20,203 nucleotides of DNA from contig CALXTH010000120.1 in the NCBI GenBank assembly GCA_944391365.1, positions 1 to 20,203 of the forward strand, read 5' to 3'. This document shows, piece by piece, positions 12,241 through 19,306 of the stretch (position 1 is its first letter; each line of letters opens with the position of its first letter). Below the pieces are notes generated by a model, which saw nothing but the letters and a program-made list of their open reading frames with translations, was not told the origin of the DNA and made no database searches. A program made the translations under genes and the position numbers. The stretch is from an uncultured Alphaproteobacteria bacterium (GTDB taxonomy: Bacteria > Pseudomonadota > Alphaproteobacteria > RF32 > CAG-239).

Positions 12241-13764
12241 ATGCTGTCACGGATCAACACCATAGCCTTTAATGGTCTTGAAACCCTGGACGTTGACCTG
12301 CAGGTACAAATCACCTCCGGCATGCCGGTCTTCTCGATTGTCGGTCTGCCCGACAAAGCTGTTGCCGAAAGCCGCGAAAGAGTCCGCGCGGCCTTAAATT
12401 CTCTCGGCCTTTCTCTTCCGGCCAAACGAATCATCATCAACCTTGCACCGGCCGACCTTGTCAAAGAAGGCTCCCACTATGACCTTGCCGTTGCCTTGGG
12501 GATTTTATCCTGCATGGAAGTCATCCCCCTTGAAGAAACCAACCGCTATATTGCTCTGGGTGAACTCAGCCTCGATGGTTCCATTTTTCCCGTCAACGGC
12601 ATCCTGCCCGCCGCCATCCATGCCAACCGCCGTAAACTCGGACTGATTTGTCCGGCGACTCAGGGAGCAGAAGCCCTTTGGTCCGGCTTAAAAGAAATCC
12701 TCGCAGCTGAAAACCTGCTGGCTGTAATCAATCATTTCAAAGGGACCCAGCTGATTCCCACGCCCACACCTGCCGCTCCCGGAAAACCGGGGCGTCATCT
12801 CGACATGAAAGATGTCAAAGGTCAGGAAAGCGCCAAACGCGCGCTTGAAATCGCGGCCGCCGGCGGTCACAATATGCTGATGATCGGCCCGCCCGGCTCC
12901 GGAAAATCAATGCTTGCCGCCAGACTTCCCGGCATTTTACCGCCGCTTTCACCGGAAGAAGCGCTTGAAACCAGCATTATCCACTCCGTCGCCGGTGCTC
13001 TGAAAAACGGCTGTATCTGCACCGAACGCCCCTATCGCGCCCCGCACCACAACGCTTCCACCCCGGCGCTGATCGGCGGCGGACGCAAAGCCGTCCCCGG
13101 AGACATCTCTCTGGCACACAACGGCGTTTTGTTCCTTGACGAACTGCCTGAATTCAGCCGCGCCACCCTTGAAGCTCTGCGCCAACCGCTGGAAGACGGT
13201 ATCATCACCATCTCCCGCGTCAATGCCCACACCACCTACCCGGCAAAATTTCAGCTGATTGCGGCAATGAATCCCTGCCGCTGCGGCAATCTCGGCATTC
13301 CCGGACACGAATGCCCCCGGGCGCCGCTCTGTGCTCTGGACTACCAATCCAAAATCTCCGGCCCTCTGCTTGACCGTATTGACCTCCAGATTGAGGTTCA
13401 CGCGGTCAGCCCCTGGGAGCTGGCCGGCGTCAAACCTGGAGAATCCTCCGCTGAAATTCTGAAAAGAGTCACCAACGCCCGCCTCATTCAAAAAGAAAGA
13501 TTCAAACGGCTTGGCGCCCCGAAACTGCATACCAACGCCGAGCTGAAAGGCGAATTGCTTGAAACGGCGGTCAAACTCGATTCGGATTCCGAACGGCTGT
13601 TGATTGACTTTGCCGCCAAAAACAACCTGTCCGCCCGCGCATATCACCGCATTTTACGGTTAGCAAGGACAATTGCAGACTTGCAAAATTCTGAAAATGT
13701 GTTAAAAAGACATATTGCTGAGGCTTTGTCCTATCGCAGAACCAACGCAAACCGGACAAAATAA
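12241..13764 (+). CDS. comM: YifB/ComM-family Mg-chelatase-like AAA+ ATPase
   Basis: ComM is a hexameric helicase that promotes branch migration during integration of DNA in natural transformation; homologues also occur in non-competent bacteria. The 507-aa product has the N-terminal ribosomal S5-fold/Lon-like domain (about 1-170; FSIVGLPDKAVAESRERVRAAL), then the AAA+ module with Walker A IGPPGSGKSM (about 215-224) and Walker B VLFLDELPEF (about 296-305). A Cys set in CRCGNLGIPGHECPRAPLC (C346, C348, C358, C364) and LLDRID with the probable arginine finger follow. The C-terminal Mg-chelatase helical domain ends about residue 505. The ATG at 12241 is used; an in-frame GTG at 12232 overlaps the previous gene. 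The 953-aa exported protein gene follows after 13 bp. No other competence gene is in view. Confidence 0.96.
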   Translation: MLSRINTIAFNGLETLDVDLQVQITSGMPVFSIVGLPDKAVAESRERVRAALNSLGLSLPAKRIIINLAPADLVKEGSHYDLAVALGILSCMEVIPLEETNRYIALGELSLDGSIFPVNGILPAAIHANRRKLGLICPATQGAEALWSGLKEILAAENLLAVINHFKGTQLIPTPTPAAPGKPGRHLDMKDVKGQESAKRALEIAAAGGHNMLMIGPPGSGKSMLAARLPGILPPLSPEEALETSIIHSVAGALKNGCICTERPYRAPHHNASTPALIGGGRKAVPGDISLAHNGVLFLDELPEFSRATLEALRQPLEDGIITISRVNAHTTYPAKFQLIAAMNPCRCGNLGIPGHECPRAPLCALDYQSKISGPLLDRIDLQIEVHAVSPWELAGVKPGESSAEILKRVTNARLIQKERFKRLGAPKLHTNAELKGELLETAVKLDSDSERLLIDFAAKNNLSARAYHRILRLARTIADLQNSENVLKRHIAEALSYRRTNANRTK

Positions 13765-13777
13765 TGGAGAACGTTTA

Positions 13778-16639
13778 ATGAAAATCAACAGATATTTCAA
13801 ACCTTTAACCTACGCTGCCTTGTCAATGGCAGTCAGTAGTCTGGCGTTCTCCGTGGCCTTTGCCTCACAATACGGCAATTCTTACCGCGAGGACACCGCC
13901 TCCGGAACCCGCAACGTTCAGGTTCAATATACGGGCCTGAGCAAATCAATGGGCTTTTTTGATGAAACCCAGCCGCAGGGCATGCCCATGGACGGCCAGG
14001 CCGATACCCGCCTTCAAATCCGCCAGCGTAAATTACAGCCCATTGACTATACCAAACGCCGTACCGGCAAAACCTACCGCGACGGCAGTATCTTCGGCGG
14101 CACCTGCTGCGAAGCAAGTCCTGAAGAAGACAACTCCATGATTCCGGGACAAGGCTGCGGCGGTCAGGGCAAAAAATGTGACCGCGTGGTTGAAGTCAAA
14201 CCGGCTCCCTGCCTGAAAACAAATTCTTGCCCGGCACGCCGCAAAGTTGAAACCGCCGTTGTCCAAACCCCGGACAGCATTCGCTATGACTTTGTCCGCA
14301 ACTACATCACCCGCCCGCGCCGCGATGTTTATGCCAGTATTCACCAGAAATGCGGCAAATACGCCCCCATCCAGCTTGAATGGGTTGAATTCCGTTTAAA
14401 TGAAGACGACATCAACGGCACCATGGCACAAAAACTCGGCAACTACCGTTTCCGTATTTTCGGCTGCCGTCGTTTCACCAAAGAAGCCGTCCTCAATCAG
14501 GGGCGCCTGATGGAACGCAATTTCCGGCTCATTTCCGTCTTTGACAATGAGCTGAAAGACTGCTTCAATATTGTCAAGATTCCCAACGACCTCTGCACCG
14601 AGGTCACACCGAGCCCCCTGCCCGAATATCTGATCACCGCGGAAATCACCAATTACTTTATGAACATCTGCGACAAATACAACTGGGATGAAAGTATCCG
14701 GGCAGACAAGCGTATCGGCTCATCCGAAATCACCGTCCGCTGGACAATCACCGACATCAACAAAACCAAAGTCTACTGGAGCGGTGAAACCGACGGTTAC
14801 GGCGAACTCAACCGCGGAGAAGAAAACGGCGAAATCCTCCTGGTCGAAAAAGCTTTTGCCGACGCCGTCAACAATCTGCGCAACAATCCTTTCTTCCTGC
14901 GTCAGGTCAGCCGCCGCTTCTCTCCGGCTGAAAAAGAAAGCCAGCGCCTCCAGCTGATTGAAACCGAAAAAGCCAACAACCCGGTCAAATGCCAATACAC
15001 CAGACACGACACCGAAGCCAATCAGGTCAGCAAATATATCTACATGCCTGAAAACCGCACACCGCCGGCAACCACCACGGTCACCACCACGACCACAACC
15101 GTTGTTGAACAGACGCCTTCCGTTGTTGAACATCGTCCGGCGGCTGAAGTTATTGAACGTGTGCCGACACCGACCGTCATTGCCCGGATGCCGGGAGGCG
15201 CTGTGGTTGAAAAACGTTCCGACGGAACCGTTTCAACCATCGTAACCGAAACACCGGCACCAAGATCCGAACCGGTAACCATACCGGCACCGGTCGTTCC
15301 GCCTATGCCGACACCTCCATTGCCGACACCGGCTGTCACGACAACGACCACCACAACAACAACAACTGTTACCGAAACCCCGGCTGAACCGATTGTCATC
15401 GACAACATCACGGTTGAAGAACCGGCACCGTTGCCACCGCAACCCGAACCGGCTGAAATTCTGCTCAGCAAAGAAGCAGCACCTGAACCCTATGATCCCA
15501 GCCTGACACCGCACGCCATTGAAGAAAAAGCCGAAGTAAAAGTCGACTTGACCAACACCACGCTGGAAAACCCGACTGGCGTTGTTCCCGGTATCGGCCT
15601 GCCGATTCCATCGGCACCGGAACCCTGCAACAACATGACGCTCTTCGGTCCGGATTGCGATTGTAACAACAAGACCTATCGTGGCTGCGAAGACAACAAA
15701 CTGGACTGGAAATGTGAAGATAACAAACTCTTCGGCGGCTGCGAGGACAACAAGCTGAATGAACCCTGCAACAAATGCGACAGCCTGTTCAGCAACTGCG
15801 ATGAAGTCTGCCCGGTCAAACTGGCCGAAGCCGAAGAACGCGGCGGCGTCACCGCCACCGGCTCCATCAGCAAAGAAAGCTGGATAAGCGTCCCGACTGA
15901 AGACAAAGGCGTAATTGAGGCACAAAACACCCTGTGCATTGTCGACCGCGATGCTTATGCCGTTCCGCTCTCTGCTGATGACGTCTACAAAATCAGAACC
16001 TCAATCGTCTCCATTTCAAACCACAACGGCAAACAGGGCGCCGGCCTGCTGGTTGACGAACGCTTTGTTCTGACTTCCGCCGACTTAATAACCAAAGATT
16101 ACAACAGCTATAATCTGCGGACCATCAACGGCGGCGCCTTCACCGGAACGGCTGTCAGAATCAATCCGGACAAGAACACCGCTCTGCTGTACCTCGACAA
16201 ATCGATTGAATACACACCGCTGTCTCTGAACCTTGAGCTGCCGCCGATTAATACGGAAACCTACTTAACTCTGGGTATCATGGACTTCGACACCGGCGAA
16301 GGCTACCTTGAAGATTCCGGCAAAGTCCGCGGCTACCGGGCCTCTGAAGCACGCGGTACTGAAATCATTGTCGATACTTATGTCCAGAACATCACGCTCG
16401 GCGGAGCCTTGATTGACAAGAGAGGAACCATCACCGGCTTCGCTCACGCCGGCAGAAACGGAAACGAAAATACCGACTTGTTCTTGCCGATAGCCACTGC
16501 ATTGAAGAGCGTCGGTCTCGAAATCTGCGGCAAACGCATCACCGATATCCCGGTTCGCTCGACCGAAATCAGCGATGCCATCTTGTACAACACCGGCTCA
16601 AAAGAACCTCTGCCGATGGACAAGACCGAGCGCAAATAA
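13778..16639 (+). CDS. Large exported Cys-rich protein with CsgG-like region and degenerate trypsin-like domain, 953 aa
   Basis: The start MKINRYFKPLTYAALSMAV is a signal peptide (probable cleavage after AFA, residue 29). The ATG at 13778 has GGAG upstream. Regions in order: a Cys-rich stretch (to about 165); a folded region (about 168-390; EYLITAEITNYFM, VRWTITDINKTKVYWSGETDGY) recalling the CsgG/LpoB type, low confidence; a Thr/Pro-rich linker (about 427-560) with two poly-Thr tracts; a Cys-rich segment with three 9-residue repeats starting CEDNKL (Cys 637, 646, 655); and a trypsin-like domain (about 736-921). In that domain GAGLLVDERFVLTSADLI has Asp (D769) at the His position, NTALLYLD has Asn (N800) at the Asp position, and ITLGGALID has Leu (L874) at the Ser position. 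It is thus probably a pseudoprotease. It follows comM by 13 bp and ends at a strong terminator. Its role is unknown; periplasmic or cell-surface scaffolding is inference. Confidence 0.88.
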   Translation: MKINRYFKPLTYAALSMAVSSLAFSVAFASQYGNSYREDTASGTRNVQVQYTGLSKSMGFFDETQPQGMPMDGQADTRLQIRQRKLQPIDYTKRRTGKTYRDGSIFGGTCCEASPEEDNSMIPGQGCGGQGKKCDRVVEVKPAPCLKTNSCPARRKVETAVVQTPDSIRYDFVRNYITRPRRDVYASIHQKCGKYAPIQLEWVEFRLNEDDINGTMAQKLGNYRFRIFGCRRFTKEAVLNQGRLMERNFRLISVFDNELKDCFNIVKIPNDLCTEVTPSPLPEYLITAEITNYFMNICDKYNWDESIRADKRIGSSEITVRWTITDINKTKVYWSGETDGYGELNRGEENGEILLVEKAFADAVNNLRNNPFFLRQVSRRFSPAEKESQRLQLIETEKANNPVKCQYTRHDTEANQVSKYIYMPENRTPPATTTVTTTTTTVVEQTPSVVEHRPAAEVIERVPTPTVIARMPGGAVVEKRSDGTVSTIVTETPAPRSEPVTIPAPVVPPMPTPPLPTPAVTTTTTTTTTTVTETPAEPIVIDNITVEEPAPLPPQPEPAEILLSKEAAPEPYDPSLTPHAIEEKAEVKVDLTNTTLENPTGVVPGIGLPIPSAPEPCNNMTLFGPDCDCNNKTYRGCEDNKLDWKCEDNKLFGGCEDNKLNEPCNKCDSLFSNCDEVCPVKLAEAEERGGVTATGSISKESWISVPTEDKGVIEAQNTLCIVDRDAYAVPLSADDVYKIRTSIVSISNHNGKQGAGLLVDERFVLTSADLITKDYNSYNLRTINGGAFTGTAVRINPDKNTALLYLDKSIEYTPLSLNLELPPINTETYLTLGIMDFDTGEGYLEDSGKVRGYRASEARGTEIIVDTYVQNITLGGALIDKRGTITGFAHAGRNGNENTDLFLPIATALKSVGLEICGKRITDIPVRSTEISDAILYNTGSKEPLPMDKTERK
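15686..15766 (+). repeat. Three tandem 27-bp repeats encoding CEDNKL-type 9-mers
   Basis: The units encode CEDNKLDWK, CEDNKLFGG and CEDNKLNEP, spaced exactly 27 bp apart. A degenerate continuation follows (CNKCDSLFS, NCDEVC). Synonymous differences between copies (tgc/tgt, gaa/gag, gac/gat) show they are not very recent duplications and suggest selection on the peptide. Confidence 0.85.
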
Positions 16640-16643
16640 ACAG

Positions 16644-16703
16644 AAAAAGCTCCGCTTTGATCTGTCCGGCTTTCGGAGGACAGATCATTCCGGGGCTTTT
16701 TTT
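16644..16703 (+). terminator. Intrinsic terminator of the comM operon
   Basis: AAAAAGCTCCG pairs with CGGGGCTTTTT, and the inner TGATCTGTCC pairs with GGACAGATCA around GGCTTTCGGA. The T-run is on the plus strand. It lies 4 bp after the stop codon of the 953-aa gene. Confidence 0.9.
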
Positions 16704-16728
16704 CTTTCTCATAAATTTTCAAAACAAC

Positions 16729-16757
16729 TTGCTAACACGCCCCTTGCGTGCTATTCT
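16729..16757 (+). promoter_or_regulatory. Promoter upstream of the XRE-type regulator
   Basis: TTGCTA (16729-16734) and TATTCT (16752-16757) are 17 bp apart. Transcription from here would give an unusually long leader of about 180 nt before the coding region. Confidence 0.6.
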
Positions 16758-16763
16758 GTCTCT

Positions 16764-16946
16764 GCATCCGGAAAATCCGGTTGTGGTGTCTGAAAAACAC
16801 CTCCAAGAAATCTCCTCTTTTTTGTTGGGGAGTGCGGGTAATATATTGAATAACCGCGACGGTTTCTTGGCCGTTTTTCAGCTCCCCGTCCTCGTTTTTT
16901 TTCAACTTTGACGGTTTTTTATCAAAAAAAATTAAGGAGCAAAATA
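16764..16946 (+). ncRNA. Structured leader or small RNA upstream of the XRE-type gene
   Basis: Several hairpins are visible. These are CCGGA-AAA-TCCGG (16768-16780), GGTGT-CTGAAAA-ACACC (16785-16801), and GGGGAG (16827-16832) with CTCCCC (16882-16887), enclosing ACGG with CCGT (16860-16873). A run of eight T follows at 16895-16902. It could be a leader RNA with an internal terminator or a free small RNA. I recognise no known riboswitch class. Confidence 0.4.
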
Positions 16947-17216
16947 ATGACAAAACAAAGCAAACAACTCACCATCAAAGATAAAGAAAAATCTTTCTTC
17001 CTCGAATTACGGGAAAGAATCAAAATCTGCCGGGAGGCCGTAGGCAAAAATTATGACAGTCTTTCAGAAAAAATCCCCAACCTCTCACCGGCAAAAATCG
17101 CCAGACTGGAATACGGCAATGATGTCAAAACCCTGCCGCTGTATATCTTATATCAATATGCCAGAGAACTTGGCTGCGAAATAAAAATCCAGATTATCCA
17201 GCGTCTCGAGCGTTAA
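16947..17216 (+). CDS. Small XRE-type helix-turn-helix DNA-binding protein, 89 aa
   Basis: The product has a charged N-terminus (about 25 residues) followed by a five-helix lambda-repressor-like fold: FFLELRERIKICREAVG, NYDSLSEKIPNLSPAKIARLEYG (helix-turn-helix, about residues 33-55) and LPLYILYQYARELGCEIKI. The SLSEKI...LSPAKIARLEYG pattern is typical of XRE proteins. The protein is only the DNA-binding domain, so it probably acts as a dimer. The ATG at 16947 has AAGGAG 8 nt upstream; an in-frame upstream ATG at 16908 has no Shine-Dalgarno sequence. It is monocistronic, with a long structured leader and a terminator hairpin after it. Its targets are unknown; it could regulate itself or the neighbouring unknown gene. 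Confidence 0.83.
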   Translation: MTKQSKQLTIKDKEKSFFLELRERIKICREAVGKNYDSLSEKIPNLSPAKIARLEYGNDVKTLPLYILYQYARELGCEIKIQIIQRLER

Positions 17217-17220
17217 ACAA

Positions 17221-17248
17221 AAAAGGTGCAGCCTCAAGACTGCACCTT
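17221..17248. terminator. Terminator between convergent XRE and 145-aa genes
   Basis: AAGGTGCAG pairs with CTGCACCTT around a short loop. On the minus strand a run of T follows, so it mainly serves the 145-aa gene. On the plus strand the T-run is poor. Confidence 0.85.
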
Positions 17249-17252
17249 GCTC

Positions 17253-17690
17253 TTACTTCAAAAACAAAACCGGCCGACAAACAATCTCACCATGTTCCTG
17301 CAAGGTTCTGCTTTGCCCCGTCACCGGATTAAACAAAAAATAAGCCCCTTCAATTCCTTCCGTCAGATAAAACCGGTTCTGCAATTTTTGCCCGCCGATT
17401 TTCTCCATTAAAGAATTAAAACCTTCCTGACTCGCAGCCAGACCATTCCTGAAAAAGGCTTCTTTGACAATTGCCGCACATCGCCCGTTTACTCTGATAT
17501 CTTCAGCACACTTTCTGGCAATATCTTCAATACTGCATCCCTTAATATCATAAAGCAACACGGCATACTGCCCAACAATCACAGCCCGAGGATGACGCCC
17601 TGCCTGCGGAACGGAAGAACGCTGTCCATCGCTGTAAATAACTTCAAATTCAAAAACAAACGGATTCCCGCTCAAATTATTTATATCCAT
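17253..17690 (-). CDS. Hypothetical protein, 145 aa
   Basis: I do not recognise the family. The product is soluble, without a signal peptide, with an N-terminal beta-prone part (PFVFEFEVIYSDGQRSSVPQAG, AVIVGQYAVLLYDIKG), a helical middle (SIEDIARKCAEDIRVNGRCAAIVKEAFF) and a C-terminal part ending EIVCRPVLFLK. The start is the ATG at 17690. An in-frame TTG at 17735 would add a hydrophobic, signal-like stretch, but it coincides with the expected transcription start of the promoter at 17741-17769, so it is unlikely. It has its own promoter and a terminator. The promoter shares 17 identical bases with that of the membrane-protein operon at 2497-3333. Confidence 0.75.
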   Translation of the reverse strand: MDINNLSGNPFVFEFEVIYSDGQRSSVPQAGRHPRAVIVGQYAVLLYDIKGCSIEDIARKCAEDIRVNGRCAAIVKEAFFRNGLAASQEGFNSLMEKIGGQKLQNRFYLTEGIEGAYFLFNPVTGQSRTLQEHGEIVCRPVLFLK

Positions 17691-17740
17691 ACTTGTAAAA
17701 ATTAAAATGATAAAACATAAAAATAACTTTAACAATTTCT

Positions 17741-17769
17741 TCTATACCAAAAGAATAGACAAAAGTCAA
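17741..17769 (-). promoter_or_regulatory. Promoter of the 145-aa gene
   Basis: On the minus strand, TTGACT (17764-17769) and TATAGA (17741-17746) are 17 bp apart. It lies directly after the ampG stop codon. The string GACAAAAGTCAACAAAA (plus strand, 17758-17774) is identical to that at 3388-3404. Confidence 0.75.
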
Positions 17770-17775
17770 CAAAAT

Positions 17776-19083
17776 TCATGAAATAATACCACGGATTCTG
17801 TCTTTTCGCCGTTTTTCCCGGCGCTCAAGCACATACAACACCACCAGCCCCGGCACCGTCATCAGCGCCGTCAACGTAAAAAACATGGGCCAACCGACCA
17901 ATTCCACCATTTTACCCGACGTCGCCGCCACGGCATCCCGCGCCAACGTCATCAAGGAAGATAACAAAGCATATTGCGTCGCCGTATAAGCCACATTGCA
18001 TAATGAGGACAAATAAGCCACAAACGCCGCCACACTCATCCCTCCGGCAATATTATCCAGCGAAATACAACCGATAAGCACATAGATATTATGACCGGCA
18101 TAAGCCTGCACCACAAACACCAGTGTCGTCACCCCCTGCAAAATCCCACAAACCCACAAAGATTTCACAATCCCGTAACGGCTGACTACCGCCCCGCCGA
18201 CAATTCCGCCGACAATTGTCGCCAACATGCCGAAAACTTTTGAAACATACGCAATCTGCGCTGTACTGAACCCCATTTTAACATAAAACACATTTGCCAT
18301 CGGCCCCATATAGGCGTCACTCATTTTATATAAAAAAACAAACAGCAACACCAGCCGCCAGTCTGGCCGCCGGATAAAATCACTAAAAGGCTCCACCACC
18401 GCCTTCCGCACAAATACCTTAAACCGCGTCCGCCGGCTGCCCTCGACCTTTGGCTCTTTATAGTGCCGGTCACGTGCCGGCTCACGGGAACACAAAACCG
18501 TCACAACCCCGACCAGCGCCCCGAACGACATAATCACATAGACATCGTTCCAACTCATATACGCCGCCAGCCACAAAGCAATCGCCCCCGAAAAAATCAG
18601 CCCCAGCCGATACCCCAGCACAAAAATCGCCGAAGCAGCCCCCTGATCTTTGGGACGAAACATCTCAATCCGGAAAGCATCCAACACCACATCCTGCGAC
18701 GCTGAAGCAAAAACCACAATCACCGCAGCCAACACCAGCCAACAGGTATGCTCGGCCGGATCAATCAGAGCCATCCCGAAAATTGCCGCCATCAACAGCA
18801 GCTGCGTAAACAAAGCCCAACCGCGCCGCCGCCCCAGCCGTCCGAATAAAGGCAGTTGAATACGGTCAATCACCGGTGCCCAAAGCCATTTGAAACTATA
18901 CGGCGTCTTCACCAGAGAAAACATCCCGATAAGCGTATAGGAAATTCCCGACGCATCCAGCCACAAACTCAGCGTCCCGCTGATAAGCATCAGCGGAAAA
19001 CCGCTCGAAAAACCGAGCCCGGTCATAACCAGCATCCGCCGGTCAGCATAAACCTTTATTGCGTTCAACCACTTTTGCAGCAT
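17776..19083 (-). CDS. ampG: AmpG-type muropeptide permease (MFS)
   Basis: AmpG imports anhydro-muropeptides across the inner membrane for peptidoglycan recycling, which also feeds beta-lactamase induction in some bacteria. The 435-aa product is a 12-helix MFS protein. AmpG features are the N-terminal GLGFSSGFPLMLISGTLSLWL, TLIGMFSLVKTPYSFKWLWAPVIDR, LGRRRGWALFTQLLLMAAI, and ASASQDVVLDAFRIEMF in the fourth-helix region. The length fits the shorter AmpG forms. The ATG at 19083 (MLQKWLNAIKVYADRR) is chosen with AAGGG just upstream; the frame extends 12 codons further. No terminator separates it from the promoter of the 145-aa gene. It is divergent from nrdA. Related MFS substrates cannot be excluded, but the motif match is good. 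Confidence 0.87.
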   Translation of the reverse strand: MLQKWLNAIKVYADRRMLVMTGLGFSSGFPLMLISGTLSLWLDASGISYTLIGMFSLVKTPYSFKWLWAPVIDRIQLPLFGRLGRRRGWALFTQLLLMAAIFGMALIDPAEHTCWLVLAAVIVVFASASQDVVLDAFRIEMFRPKDQGAASAIFVLGYRLGLIFSGAIALWLAAYMSWNDVYVIMSFGALVGVVTVLCSREPARDRHYKEPKVEGSRRTRFKVFVRKAVVEPFSDFIRRPDWRLVLLFVFLYKMSDAYMGPMANVFYVKMGFSTAQIAYVSKVFGMLATIVGGIVGGAVVSRYGIVKSLWVCGILQGVTTLVFVVQAYAGHNIYVLIGCISLDNIAGGMSVAAFVAYLSSLCNVAYTATQYALLSSLMTLARDAVAATSGKMVELVGWPMFFTLTALMTVPGLVVLYVLERREKRRKDRIRGIIS

Positions 19084-19219
19084 TGCCCTTCCCTTGCCAA
19101 ATGATATCCAGCCTACCACGCCCTGTCTTAATAAATGCTGAAAACTTCATCATAAAACTTACCTTTAAATAAAAACATGCTAAATTTCCCCTGATATTGC
19201 ACAACAGTGTTTTTGAATA

Positions 19220-19247
19220 TTTACACTTTTTATTAACACTATATATT
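19220..19247 (+). promoter_or_regulatory. nrdA promoter
   Basis: TTTACA (19220-19225) and TATATT (19242-19247) are 16 bp apart. The -10 box lies inside the first NrdR box, so repressor binding would block RNA polymerase. Confidence 0.62.
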
Positions 19248-19251
19248 GTAT
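19236..19251. promoter_or_regulatory. NrdR box 1
   Basis: ACACTATATATTGTAT matches the NrdR-box consensus acaCwAtATaTwGtgt at all but the last bases. NrdR represses ribonucleotide reductase genes when deoxynucleotides are plentiful. Confidence 0.82.
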
Positions 19252-19267
19252 GAAAAATTAAAATAAA

Positions 19268-19283
19268 ATACATCATATAGTGT
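19268..19283. promoter_or_regulatory. NrdR box 2
   Basis: ATACATCATATAGTGT matches the right half of the consensus perfectly and the left half partly. Its centre is 32 bp from that of box 1, close to three helical turns, which is the usual NrdR box spacing. Confidence 0.75.
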
Positions 19284-19306
19284 TTTCTTTAACGAAAGGG
19301 AGTTCA

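Noticed and set aside
12949..13647. Long open frame antisense to comM (232 codons)
   Set aside because: It lies opposite a clear AAA+ protein, has no ribosome-binding site, and its composition is that expected from the complement of GC-rich coding sequence.
15233..15925. Long antisense frame (230 codons) opposite the 953-aa protein gene
   Set aside because: Its residues simply mirror the poly-Thr and Cys-repeat codons of the plus-strand gene, and there is no start context.
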